Positions 9,946-20,089 of a stretch of 64,000 nucleotides of DNA are shown here, piece after piece (within the stretch, counting starts at the first letter, position 1; each line of letters opens with the position of its first letter). Source of the DNA: Macrosoma leucophasiata (taxonomy: Eukaryota > Arthropoda > Insecta > Lepidoptera > Hedylidae); NCBI GenBank assembly GCA_036365455.1, contig JAWQUS010000016.1:13601001-13665000 (forward strand). The letters are read 5' to 3'. The notes beneath the pieces are model-generated. The model saw only the letters and a list, made by a program, of their open reading frames with translations. It was not told the DNA's origin and did not search any database. The translations under genes were made by a program, and so were the position numbers.

Positions 9946-10259
9946 CATAGAGAAACACGGGTCACCGGCCGATCGGAGAAGAGTAGCCATAGGCAGCGTA
10001 TGTTACCGATGAAAAACAGTCTGCCATTTTTCACGGGGGGAAATATGTGTGACACACACACACACAACAAAAATCGTCTATTACTACGAAACTCACACCT
10101 TGACTTTAACAAAATACATAAACAATCTCACGCACACATTTAAAGATCTCGGCGACAGGCATAGGAACACTTGCAATTGTACTTTGACAGAGAAGAAAGC
10201 CTGTATATGGGGCTACTCCCAACCGGTCCGCCGTAGCCGCTGGCCCGTGTTGCTCTATG
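9946..10259. mobile_element. hAT-type MITE, copy 1 (8-bp target duplication)
   Basis: Long imperfect terminal inverted repeats: CATAGAGAAACACGGG at the left, CCCGTGTTGCTCTATG at the right. The flanking 8-mers are TGTCTTGA (9938-9945) and TGTCTTGC (10260-10267), differing at one base. The centre holds a short CA run and GACAGGCATAGG. It is 314 bp with no transposase, hence non-autonomous. The 8-bp duplication points to hAT enzymes. Confidence 0.8.
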
Positions 10260-10267
10260 TGTCTTGC

Positions 10268-11105
10268 AGCTTCTTAGCTGTGTCCAATGAACGATTTTGC
10301 TTGGTTGTCCATGAGTGCTTGGAGACTCTCAAGCATCAGTTGAATGGCTATTCGTCGAGTACCTGTGCGGGCAAAAATAAAATGTTATTAGTGTCCTTAC
10401 CGCTCTGTTTACTTAACTGTTCTTTGATGATACATCATTATGTTTGCTGTATTTGTACATGTATGGGACTGTAGCCATTTCTAATTTGTTAAAACAACAT
10501 GTAACAGCTAATTACGGCGAAGTGGCCAAGTGCTTTGGAGAGTAACAACGGCAGCTGTGGCGCAAGTAACTTAAACTATAATTAAGGGCAACTTGCCAAC
10601 GGAACTCTGTTTAGATAAATTAGTGACCCTTTTCTAAAATGTCAGCGAGTACCATTAAGCGACTGCGCCCTTGAAAAGGGTACTGACCGCTGACCACCCC
10701 GAAATGTGTCTTTGTTTATTAAGAGTTGATTAACACGAATACATTTTCCTTAACGTCCCATTGAGATGGCTTCTCCCTAATAGATGTATGGTTCAGTATT
10801 TTTTTGTAGTATGTACAGTCGGGGTACTCGCCGTTCAAAATCAATCAAATTTTATATAGCTTTTATTGCCACCGAGTAAAGTGACCATGTCATTGTGTAC
10901 TACCAGACTTTTCTCTGATAGTACTTAACTACTATAACTTTCTATATACAGGGTGTAATGGTTAAGGGTGCACAAGCGATTATTCCATAACTATTACAGA
11001 TATCAAAAAACTTTATAAAACTTTGATATCGAAAGGAAAGTACATAGTGAGTAAAATGACAATAATAACTTTTTATAAATAAAATGAGGAATATCCAAAA
11101 TTTTA
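10268..11105. other. no recognisable feature
   Basis: No gene. Frames over 60 codons here are unsupported by any motif. Confidence 0.4.
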
Positions 11106-11212
11106 CATTCCATCCATCCATCCAGGCCATCGATGGCCGCAGTCATCACTTAACATCCATATGATATGCATGCTTGTTTGCCACCTTGGTAGCAAACCTT
11201 AATTTAACTTCA
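11106..11212 (+). repeat. SINE-B tail fragment
   Basis: GCAGTCATCACTTAACATCC and GCATGCTTGTTTGCCACC are the family's 3' end; the head and body are absent. A CATCCATCCATCC run precedes it. Confidence 0.6.
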
Positions 11213-11732
11213 CCTGTGTTATTTACCTCTGAATTTTTACAAAAAGGTATAAAAGCAAGAAAGTATTCCAGTCAGTCCGATTCAATTAAAAAAAGCTACG
11301 TTACTGCAGGAAATATCACGCGAAATACTAATAAGAAGTCTGAAGACTAGACTATCAACTTTCACTAATTGGTACCTGTTGAAAATTACGAAAATAGATG
11401 AAAACATAGTACAAAGTTTTGAATCATTATATTTCATTTCGAGCATGGTTTTTATTTCAAGCTAGTTTTACTTATTTCCCTCGACTTCGTGCGCTATTTT
11501 GGTTTTTGCACAAAAAGTTGTCGATGTCCTTTCTTAGGATTTCATAGGACAATTACCATAGTCTTTAACATCATTGCAATCGGCTCACCGCGCAGAGGTT
11601 TCGTTATGAAAGCGTAAGAGGTCTGTCTCTGCTAAACGCATTGAAATGATTGTCAATTAATTTGTCATTATGCGAAACAACAAATCACCTAAACTCTAAT
11701 AGCAAGTACAGTACTCAACAATTAATATTGCA
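11213..11732. other. no recognisable feature
   Basis: AT-rich, non-coding. Confidence 0.4.
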
Positions 11733-11922
11733 CATCGAGCCTGCGAAAGAGACGATCGGCTCGTTTCGACTTCGTAGAGCGTTATCTCTGTTGCACACTG
11801 CCTACGTAAGCACTGACAGTCCGGTATTGGTCAAAACATGATCAAAATGGTCGACAAACGTCAAATGTACGGTGCGAACCAGATAATGCTCTACAGACCC
11901 GAAATAAGCCGAAGGCTCGATG
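11733..11922. mobile_element. MITE with CATCGAGCCT terminal inverted repeats
   Basis: Left end CATCGAGCCTGCGAAAGAGA, right end AAGCCGAAGGCTCGATG. GTAGAGCGTTATCTCTGTTGC and its inverse ATAATGCTCTACAGACC lie inside the arms. A broken relative is at 2010-2218. It has no coding frame. Confidence 0.65.
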
Positions 11923-12354
11923 TTAAATATATATTGTTGAGCACTGTAATTCTTCTTCTTCTTGTAATTCTTTCACTTTCAAAACGACAGTAGAAAAAAA
12001 ATGCATTTTTTAAATGTTAGGGTGCATTTTTCACGGCACTACTACAGATACAATAAATGTTAAGGATATGGAGTTACTCGTACATATATTATACTTTAGA
12101 TGTCTCATTAGGAAGGAAACTCTGATTTCAAAGATTTGTATAAATTCAACAGCGAGCGCTCTTTCTACAGATTTAAAAACTTTTACTTCCGCGGATAAGG
12201 TCTCGGCAAAGGTATTAAAATTATATCCCATATCTATGTACCTACCTGAATTGTGGGGGTAAAGGATAAGAGAGGTAAGACAATCCTTTATAGTTTCTTT
12301 GCTTGAAATTAATGCTTAAGCGTAGTTGGAGAAATCTTAATTACATATTTATAT
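11923..12354. other. no recognisable feature
   Basis: Opposing frames of 82 and 66 codons overlap here, but neither has a recognisable motif. Confidence 0.4.
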
Positions 12355-12683
12355 TTTTTACCAGCTGAGCCCGCGACTACGTACGCGTGAGAATTTATGA
12401 TTGTTCAGTGTCTACCCGGACGAAGTCGTGGGCGCTAGTATAAAAGTAGCCTCAGTTACTCCTTATTACCTAAGCTATTTGCCACTGAAAGTCCCGTCGA
12501 AATCCGTTAAGCCGTTCCCGAGATTTGCCCCGCCAAACAGACAAACAAACACTGTAAAAAAAAAAATGATTTGGTATATGTACCGTGTATACATACATAT
12601 GAATTTAGTAAAAAGCGGTTTTTTTAATATTACAAACAGACACTCCATTTTTTTAATTTGTATAGATGTATAGATATATAGCT
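12355..12683. repeat. moth repeat (AGCTG-CGACT / CCGCCAAACAGAC family)
   Basis: ACCAGCTGAGCCCGCGACTACG, GTATAAAAGTAGCCTCAGTT, CCGTTCCCGAGATTTGCCCC and a (C)AAACAGAC run, then GTACCGTGTATACAT and AAAAAGCGGTT. The same order appears at 43486-43805 and, inverted and rearranged, at 23290-23920. Confidence 0.6.
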
Positions 12684-12972
12684 ACTGGTGGTAGAGCTCC
12701 AGTGACGGAGCTCGCGGGCGTAGGCACTACCGCATTACCTAATATACTTGCCGCTAAATGGTAGTGTTCAGCACTACCGTGTTCCGGTCAGGTGGTAATG
12801 TACGGCCCTGTAATTTCCGGCACAGAAGCATAACACCTTAGGCCTCAAGAGTGGTAACGCATCTGCATTTTGACCTTGGTCTTTGTGTGGGTGTCTATAG
12901 GCTGCAGTCATCACTTAACATCAATGTGAACTGCATGCTTGTTTACCACTTCTATTACATAAAAAAAAAAAG
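12684..12972 (+). mobile_element. SINE-B, full-length copy
   Basis: Head ACTGGTGGTAGAGCTCCAGT; body AAATGGTAGTGTTCAGCACT, GTAATGTACGGCCCTGTAAT, CATCTGCATTTTGACC; tail CATGCTTGTTTACCAC and poly(A). About 289 bp. This is the commonest repeat of the window. I see no clear A or B box and no clear target duplication. Confidence 0.85.
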
Positions 12973-12993
12973 ATGTTATGATGGTGGACAACA

Positions 12994-13566
12994 ACTGGTG
13001 GTAGAGCTTCAGTGACGGAGTTCGCGGGCGTAAGCACCACCGCATTACTAATCGACTTGCCGTTAAATAGCAGTGTCCAGCACTATCGTATTCCGGTCAG
13101 GTACGCAGCTGCAATTTCCTTCAAAGAGGCAAAATACCTTAGTCCTCAGGAGTGACAGCGGCTTTACATTGAAATCGCTGGTTTCATGTAAATGTTTATA
13201 GGCACAGTATTGCTTATTATTATTATTATTATTTTTTTTTATGTTATGGAAGTGGCAAACAAGCATGCAGTTCACATTGATGTTAAGTGATGACTGCAGC
13301 CTATAGACACCCACACAAAGACCGAGGTCAAAATGCAGATGCGTTATCACTCCTGAGGCCTAAGGTGTTATCCCTCTGTGCCGGAAATTACAGGGCCGTA
13401 CATTACCACCTGACCGGAACACGATAGTGCTGAACACTACCATTTAGCGGCAAGTATATTAGGTAATGCGGTGGTGCCTACGCCCGCGAGCTCCGTCACT
13501 GGTGCTCTACCACCAGTAATGTAAGCTGTATTCTTATTTGCCACTTCATGACAGAAAAAAACAAGC
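12994..13566 (+). mobile_element. SINE-B, diverged copy split by an insertion
   Basis: The 5' part 12994-13231 (ACTGGTGGTAGAGCTTCAGT to TTTATAGGCACAGTATTGC and a TTATTATT run) is interrupted by a minus-strand SINE-B. The expected tail (GTAAGCTGTATTCTTATTTGCCACTTC and A-run) resumes at 13518. Confidence 0.65.
13232..13517 (-). mobile_element. SINE-B, full length, nested in another copy
   Basis: Poly(T) start, GGAAGTGGCAAACAAGCATG, ending in CTCTACCACCAGT at 13517. Close to the copy at 12684 but inverted. Confidence 0.85.
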
Positions 13567-13818
13567 TGCTTACGTGGAAGATAAGTGATGACTGCAGTCT
13601 GAAGACATCTGCCATAAAACCTCGTATTCAAAATGCAGATGCGTTGCCTGAGGCCTAAGTTGTTTTACCACTGTGAAAGCTATTACGGGGATATATTCGT
13701 ACATTACAATCTATTCGGAACATGATTGTCCTGGATATGACTTGGTGCCGAACAGATTAGGTCATGCGTTTGTGACTTAGTCCTCAAGCTCCAACACTTG
13801 AAATCTACCACCAATAAA
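13567..13818 (-). mobile_element. SINE-B, strongly diverged copy
   Basis: AAGTGATGACTGCAGTCTG, CAAAATGCAGATGCGTTGCC and ATCTACCACCAAT keep the family order, with many substitutions between. Confidence 0.6.
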
Positions 13819-13881
13819 ATACGTTTACACTGATAGCCCGATAACATTATCTATATATATACATGTATATACATATATATA

Positions 13882-14243
13882 TGTAAAGAAATACTATTTC
13901 TTTCTTCGCACTCTGTGTGTTTACTTACCATGAAGTTTGGTTATAGTTTTTAACTTTTTAATTGTCTGATTTTAAAGAAGAAACGAATTCAGAATGTCAG
14001 ATGACAGATTTAAATACGAGTTGATTGACAATTGGATAATCAATGAAAATTTTAATATTATATTATTTTATGTTTTAAAAGTGAAAGAATAAACTTTCAT
14101 TGTCGTTTCTTCTTTACAGGTTTGAGTTCATATTGTTTTATATTACCTAAATAAAATAGTCTCTGTATAAAAAAAAACTAACAATAAATCTTCTTTACAG
14201 CAACACAAGGTTTATTTCTTTCATGTAGTAAAACAGACTTATA
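13882..14243 (+). repeat. Gypsy 5' LTR
   Basis: It starts TGTAAAGAAATACTATTTCT and ends near CAGACTTATA. Features inside: a 13-bp inverted repeat AAAGAAGAAACGA (13974-13986) / TCGTTTCTTCTTT (14103-14115), and two copies of TTCTTTACA, the reverse complement of the LTR's first nine bases (about 14108 and 14190). Confidence 0.9.
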
Positions 14244-14268
14244 AAACGACAATTTTGTTTATAAAAAG

Positions 14269-15405
14269 ATGCAAATGGAGCAGTTACGTTTTGAATTCAC
14301 GATTTTACCGGCGAATGACGGAAAATCTAATATTTGTTGTGTAACCTCAATCACAACTAAAGATGAAAAAAAATTTGCTATACCAGAGGAATTACAGTCT
14401 GTTGGATTTCACGAAGAATTAATTGAGACAGCTGTGTACAACAAAGTAAAAAATAGTTTAAAGAAAAGACATCAGACACGAAGAGTTTGGATAACTATGA
14501 CAGATAAATTACGAGAAATTTACATAGATGCTGATGGTAACTTACAATTTGGAGAACAATATCTGGAGGAAATTGAACATAACCGAGCATCTGAAGAACA
14601 AATTAGAGATTCGAATTTATTGGAAGAAATGTTTACAAAGTTAATAGAAAATACACATGATTTAAAAAAACAGAATCTGAAATATGTCGCAGAGAAGTTT
14701 GTGATTGAGAAATTTACGAGCAAAAACTCGAATGCAAGGCAATGGATTGACATTTTTGAGAGAGAATGTTCTCGCTTCGGTATTATGAAAGATGAACAAA
14801 AAATTGAGATTCTCCGACTATTTATGGATAAAAGTTGTGTTGATTGGTACAGCTCAATGATTATAAAATTAACACTCAACTCAGAGTGGATAGTTTGGAA
14901 AGAAAAGTTGTGCGAGTCATTTGCAAACCAAAACTGGAACCAAGTGACCTATGCATTGTTATTTAAATATAAGGATGGTTCATTAGTGGACTATGCCATT
15001 AAAAAGGAAAAACTTTTATTGGACATGAGAAATTCAATTGATACAGGTACACTGGTGGATCTGATAGCGGTAGGTTTGCCAGGTTTTGTATTAGAGAAGA
15101 TAAATAGAGAAGCAATGAACGATATAGTATGTTTATTCAATGAGGTGAGAAAGTATGAACATTTGGTAAATAAAAATAGGAATGGAACGTACAGAAAGTA
15201 TGAAAATCAAAGGATAAATATTACAAATGAAGGACGTTATCCATGCAAAATATGCGTAAAATTAAATAAAGGGGTTCGCTATCATTCCGAAGCTGCATGC
15301 TGGTTTAGAGTTAGAGAAGATGATAAATTAAATAAAAGATATATTAAACATGTAAATAATTCAGTGATTGAAGCAGAGTTAAATGAAACAGAACAAAAAA
15401 ACTAG
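14269..15405 (+). CDS. gag: Gag protein of the Gypsy element
   Basis: The 378-residue frame starts at the first ATG after the LTR (MQMEQLRF). The middle (about residues 130-300) reads like a retrotransposon capsid: RQWIDIFERECSRFG, EWIVWKEKLCESFANQNW and LVDLIAVGLPGFVLEKI. At residues 326-344 lies CKIC..YHSEAAC, a CCHC zinc knuckle with a nine-residue gap where four is usual (Cx2Cx9Hx4C). Gag would package the element's RNA into cytoplasmic particles. The frame ends in UAG at 15403-15405, directly after the slippery sequence. It is intact and probably translatable. Confidence 0.85.
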   Translation: MQMEQLRFEFTILPANDGKSNICCVTSITTKDEKKFAIPEELQSVGFHEELIETAVYNKVKNSLKKRHQTRRVWITMTDKLREIYIDADGNLQFGEQYLEEIEHNRASEEQIRDSNLLEEMFTKLIENTHDLKKQNLKYVAEKFVIEKFTSKNSNARQWIDIFERECSRFGIMKDEQKIEILRLFMDKSCVDWYSSMIIKLTLNSEWIVWKEKLCESFANQNWNQVTYALLFKYKDGSLVDYAIKKEKLLLDMRNSIDTGTLVDLIAVGLPGFVLEKINREAMNDIVCLFNEVRKYEHLVNKNRNGTYRKYENQRINITNEGRYPCKICVKLNKGVRYHSEAACWFRVREDDKLNKRYIKHVNNSVIEAELNETEQKN

Positions 15406-18400
15406 TAGTGACACCATTAATTAAGATCAAACTACTGTTAAATAATAAATTAGAAATTTATGGAGTATACGATTCAGGTTCAAATGTATCTCTAATTAAT
15501 TCCAAATTACTAAAACTAAATACAAAAGGACATAACTAGAATGAAGAAAATATAGTAACAATTAATGGTGTCCAAAAAACAAGTGGTTTGACAAATTTAA
15601 AAATAAAAATTTTTGAAATAGAAGAAAATGTGGATGTGTACATCATTGACGAACACAAATTCAGATATGATTTCTTAATAGGATTAGATATGATAAAGAA
15701 ATACAAGCTAGTACAAAATGAGGAGTTAAAAATAACTCAGAAACAATACTTACATGAAAAGAATAGTAAAAAAATGGAGAAAAAGATAGACGAAGGTGAA
15801 AATGAAGGTAATAAATATGAAAACGAAAACAAAATTAATTTTAATGAACATATCAAAGAGGAGGAATTTGAAATAAAGGTTGGTCATTTAGATGATGATA
15901 AAAGGGAAGAAATAAATAAGCTAATACAACAATATCAATCAGTTTTTGCCAAAAACAAGTATGACGTGGGAAAGGTTAAAGGATATGAAGCAAGAATAGA
16001 TTTATTAATGGATAAATACTGCAGCAAGAGGCCATACAGATGCACTATAGAAGACAAAAAAGAGATAGCAGAACAAATAGCCGAATTATTGGATAATGCG
16101 CTTATAGAAGAATCTTATAGTCCATTCGCAGCACCAGTAACTTTGACATTTAAAAAGGAAGAAAATAAAAAATCAAGGCTCTGTATAGACTTCAGGGATT
16201 TAAATAAAATTGTAGTTCCTCAGGCTCAACCCTTCCCATTAATTGACGATTTAATGACAAAAACAAGAAATTGCAAATTTTTTACAAGCTTAGACGTTAA
16301 TTCAGCTTTTTGGTCTATACCTCTACGAGTAGAGGACAGGAAGAAGACAGGGTTTGTAACTCAAGAGGGACACTTTCAATGGACTTGCCTACCATTTGGT
16401 TTGAAGACTGCTCCAGCAATATTTCAAAGAATATTGTGTAACATACTTAGAAAATATAAACTAACCGATTTTGCTGTCAATTATATAGATGACATCCTGA
16501 TATTTTCAAACTCATTTGATGAACACATAAGTCACTTGAAACAGTTACTAGAAGCAATTCAAATGGAAGGATTTCGACTAAAATTTATAAAATGTACATT
16601 TGCATCAGATTCGGTAAAATACCTGGGACATATCATTCAATATAATTCTATCCAACCACTGAAGGACAATCTCATTTCGATAAAAGAATTTCCAGTACCA
16701 AAAACCCAGAAGAATATTCGACAATTTTTGGGAAAAGTAAACTTTTACCATAAATATATACCAAGGAGCGCAATAATTCTTGACCCATTACATAATTTGC
16801 TAAGAAAAAATCAAAAGTTTGTTTGGTCTGAAGAATGTCAAAATGCGTTTGAAAAAATAAAGAGTCTCTTGTGTTCACAGCCAATACTAGAAATTTATGA
16901 TCAAAATCTACCAATAAATATTTATACTGATGGTTCTCTGCTGGGTGTTGGAGCAATTTTAAAACAAGTACAACTAGATGGTAAAGAAAAACCAGTAGCC
17001 TATTTTTCAAAAAAACTGAATGGAGCGCAAAAGAAGAAAAAGGCAATATATTTAGAATGCTTAGCTATTAAAGAAGCACTAAGATATTGGCAGTACTGGC
17101 TGATAGGTAAATCGTTTACAGTCTACACAGACCATAAACCATTAGAAAACATGAACTTAAAAGCTAGAACAGACGAAGAACTAGGTGATTTGACTTATTA
17201 CCTTTCACAATATGATTTTAAAATCAAATATTCCCCTGGAAAAGATAATTTAGAAGCGGACTGTTTAAGTCGGAATCCTGTATTAGAACCAGAGGATAAT
17301 CTAGAAGAACAACTGAAAGTTGTGAACTTAATTACATTAGAAGATATTGTAATAGATCAGAATCAAAATAAAGAAATACAGAGAAACAATAATAAAATAA
17401 TCAAAAAACACAATTTATACTTCAAAAGAATTAGGAACAAAGAGAAAATAATAATAACAGAAGAATTCAGTATTAAATTTATAAAGCGAATACATGAAGA
17501 TCTATGTCACATTGGAGTGGGACAAATGCTAAAGACTATTAGTTCACTGTACGCAACAAAAAATTTAACGAAAAATATTAAAAATGTTTGTAGGAATTGT
17601 GAAATTTGCATAAAAAACAAAACAAGAGGACAACACAAATATGGATTAATGTCATATTTAGGCCCAGCGACAAGACCCTTTGAAATAGTATCAATAGACA
17701 CAATTGGAGGTTTTGGTGGTTCTAGATCAACCAAGAAATACATACATCTTTTAGTGGACCACTTCACTAGATATGCATTTATTATAACATCAAAAACCCA
17801 GGGTGCACATGACTTTATAAAGCTAATAAATAAGGTCGCTGAAACCGAAGAGATTGGGATGCTCCTTACCGACCAGTATCCTGGAATAAACTCTAAAGAA
17901 TTCAAGAAATTCCTTACTGACAAACAAATAACAATAATTTTTACAGCAGTGAATGCACCGTTTTCTAATGGCCTAAATGAAAGGTTGAATCAAACGATAG
18001 TTAACAAAATTAGATGCAAAATCAATGAAGATGGAGAAAACAGAGCGTGGACTACAATAGCACATGAATGTGTAGAAAAATACAATCAGACTAACCACTC
18101 AGTAACTGGCTATGCACCATGTTATTTGCTATACGGAACAGATGTTAAGGTTTTACCAAAAGAACTACAACAAGAAGGTATAAATAGTGACTGGATCGAA
18201 GATAAGAAAACAGCGCTTAATAATACCTTGAAATCACATTACTATAACAAAATGAGGTATGATAGGAATAGAAAACAAAGAGAATTCAGTGTGGGAGATC
18301 TAGTATATATAGAAAATGGGAATAAACTAAATAGGAAAAAGCTAGATGAATTGAGAATTGGACCATATAGAATAATTAAAAAGAAATCTAATACAATTTA

Positions 18401-18518
18401 CGAGATAGATACAGGACATAGAAAAACAGAGTCAAATCTTTTTCATATCACAAAACTAATTCCAGTACAGATAACAGAGGATGAGAATGTGCAAGTATCA
18501 AATGGAGAACTGGAGTGA
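15387..18518 (+). pseudogene. pol: Pol polyprotein of the Gypsy element, one in-frame stop in protease
   Basis: Reached by -1 frameshift. Protease: YDSGSN with the catalytic Asp codon at 15471. A TAG at 15537-15539 then interrupts the same frame about 22 codons later, and the frame stays open from there to 18518. RT: RLCIDFRDLNKIV, LPFGLKTAPAIFQR and YIDD at 16482-16493. RNase H: IYTDGS with Asp at 16929. Integrase: zinc-finger pattern HEDLCH..CRNCEIC (17490-17615), catalytic Asp 17697, Asp 17871 and Glu 17979, giving D-x57-D-x35-E. A GPY-type motif (RIGPYRIIKK) lies near the end. No ATG start is needed or evident. Apart from the stop, all catalytic residues I could check are present. A recoded stop is possible but unusual; a disabling mutation is more likely. 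Confidence 0.88.
15396..15402 (+). promoter_or_regulatory. programmed -1 frameshift slippery site (A AAA AAC)
   Basis: In the gag frame the last codons are CAA AAA AAC UAG. The heptamer A AAA AAC fits the X XXY YYZ rule exactly and the stop follows at once. The pol frame is open from 15387 and is offset by -1, so a slip here yields Gag-Pol. Known for many retroelements; the efficiency and any downstream stem are not shown. Confidence 0.85.
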
Positions 18519-18555
18519 AAATTCACGGGTGAATTTTCTTCCCCATGGGGGGAGA
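18517..18555 (+). promoter_or_regulatory. hairpin and polypurine tract before the 3' LTR
   Basis: GAAAATTCAC GG GTGAATTTTC (18517-18538) forms a perfect 10-bp stem starting inside the pol stop codon. CATGGGGGGAGA (18544-18555) directly precedes the 3' LTR and is the expected plus-strand primer. Confidence 0.75.
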
Positions 18556-18915
18556 TGTAAAGAAATACTATTTCTTTCTTCGCACTCTGTGTGTTTACTT
18601 ACCATGAAGTTTGGTTATAGTTTTAACTTTTTAATTGTCTGATTTTAAAGAAGAAACGAATTCAGAATGTCAGATGACAGATTTAAATACGAGTTGATTG
18701 ACAATTGCATAATCAATGAAAATTTTAATATTATATTATTTTATGTTTTAAAAGTGAAAGAATAAACTTTCATTGTCGTTTCTTCTTTACAGGTTTGAAT
18801 TCATATTGTTTTATATTACCTAAATAAAATAGTCTCTGTATAAAAAAAACTAACAATAAACCTTCTTTACAGCAACACAAGGTTTATTTCTTTCATGTAG
18901 TAAAACAGACTTATA
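18556..18915 (+). repeat. Gypsy 3' LTR
   Basis: The same as the 5' LTR except for about three base changes (for example GGATAAT to GCATAAT) and two 1-bp length differences in T and A runs. Confidence 0.9.
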
Positions 18916-18957
18916 TATATATATAAAGATAATGTATATAGATAATGTATATAGATA

Positions 18958-19006
<49 letters not shown>
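18916..19006. repeat. (TA)n microsatellite with AGATAATG interruptions
   Basis: GATAATGTATATAGATAATG repeats, then about 45 bp of pure TA (18960-19006). This AT tract was the landing site of the Gypsy element; AT repeats also lie left of it at 13850-13881. Confidence 0.9.
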
Positions 19007-19009
<3 letters not shown>

Positions 19010-19160
19010 CGTTAGTCTCGCTAATACTCAAGAACGGCTGGATCGATTTGGCTAATTTTGGTTTTGAATGATTTATGGAAGTCCAGGAAAGTTTAAAAGG
19101 TAAGAAAATATGAAGAATTTGAAGGGAAAAGAAAAACGAAGTTTGACGGGTCAGCTAGTG
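19007..19160 (+). repeat. moth repeat tail (GGGTCAGCTAGTG end)
   Basis: CAAGAACGGCTGGATCGATT to AACGAAGTTTGACGGGTCAGC: the inverse of the family at 7329-7610. Confidence 0.6.
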
Positions 19161-19337
19161 TATTATATAAACCTGTGTCGTGGATACCGTTGTACACATA
19201 TCACACATACCTACCCAAAACCCAGACCCGAAACATATATCTGTAGGCCATACAATATTTGTCCCGGTGCGGGAATCGAACCCGCGTCCCTTCGAATCAA
19301 ACGGTCGTCTCACACTGCTGGACTAAGCGGGTCGTCA
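19161..19337 (-). mobile_element. SINE-F, tRNA-derived
   Basis: On the minus strand the head GACGACCCGCTTAGTCCAGC includes a perfect A box (TAGTCCAGCAG), and GGTTCGATTCC is a B box (plus strand 19272-19282). The tail reads GTACAACGGTATCCACGAC. This is a pol-III type SINE, not a working tRNA: no cloverleaf anticodon stem forms. Confidence 0.75.
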
Positions 19338-19633
19338 AAACATATCTTTAACACCCTTTTATAGGTAACTTATACACAACATAGTGAATAATATCTGTTC
19401 GAGGAGTATGTAGTACTTAAAGTAAAATAAGTCATTGTAATGTTTCAGTGATGTTATAGTTAAGAAAATATACTGAATGTAGGTAAAACAACTAAGATTT
19501 TATTGCCACGAGAAGCGAAGTGGAATGTGGCGAAAATGAGAGAGAGCAATCTCGGGCTCTGCAGTGTAACTTCTTGGTAATCCTTCATCGGGTGCTCGCG
19601 AGTACTTCGTATGTCATAAAACTTTGTCCGCGC
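19338..19633. other. no recognisable feature
   Basis: AT-rich at the left, then a mixed stretch 19490-19625 without motif. Confidence 0.4.
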
Positions 19634-20089
19634 CATCGAGCAAGACGGTCCAACGACCACGGCGGGCCGGAGGGGAGTAGCTATATGCAGGCTTTCCCCT
19701 CTGTCATGTACAAGCACACGTGTGCCTGTGGCCGAGCCCCATTATTCATAAACTTATTTTAGCTAAGGTGTTGCTAATCTCTCCTTTGTCTTTTTCAATC
19801 CTGCATATTTGACGATGCAACTGACAAAGACAAAGCATTCTATATCTAAAACGTATCTAATACAGGTTTATGAATAAGGGGGTAAATGTTTCAATGTGTG
19901 CGTGAAATTGTTTATGTATGTTGTTTAAGTCAAAGTGTGAGTTTCGTAGTAATAGACGATTTTTGTAGTATGTGTGTGTGTCACACGTATTTCTCCCCGC
20001 AAAAAATGACGGACTGTTTTGCATTGGTAATAAACGCTATGGTTACTCCCCTCCGGTCCGCCTCGGCCGGTGGCCCGTGTTGCTCTATG
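19634..20089. mobile_element. hAT-type MITE, copy 2, with another MITE nested inside
   Basis: The left terminus CATCGAGCAAGACGG is worn, the right GTGTTGCTCTATG is well preserved. A perfect 8-bp duplication GTCCGCGC flanks it (19626-19633 and 20090-20097). Subtracting the nested element (19737-19882) leaves about 310 bp, matching copies 1 and 3. Confidence 0.85.
19737..19882. mobile_element. MITE-D, complete copy
   Basis: Terminal inverted repeats CCCCATTATTCATAAAC and GTTTATGAATAAGGGGG, 146 bp, with CTTTGTCTTTTTCAATCCTG and TGACAAAGACAAAGC inside. A second copy missing one end lies at 28513-28641. Superfamily not determined. Confidence 0.75.

Larger units (their letters stand above)
13882..18915 (+). 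mobile_element. Ty3/Gypsy LTR retrotransposon, near complete
   Basis: Two direct LTRs of about 360 bp enclose gag, a -1 frameshift site, pol (protease, RT, RNase H, integrase), a hairpin and a polypurine tract. No envelope frame follows integrase. The LTRs differ by about three substitutions and two single-base indels that I can see, so the insertion is fairly recent. It sits in an AT-dinucleotide tract, so the target duplication (ATATA-like) and the last 3 bases of the LTR (ATA) are ambiguous. I could not identify a primer-binding site; no TGG follows the 5' LTR. In-frame stop in the protease suggests this copy is not autonomous. Confidence 0.9.

Noticed and set aside
16672..17923. Minus-strand frames of 124 and 138 codons
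   Set aside because: Antisense shadows of Gypsy pol.
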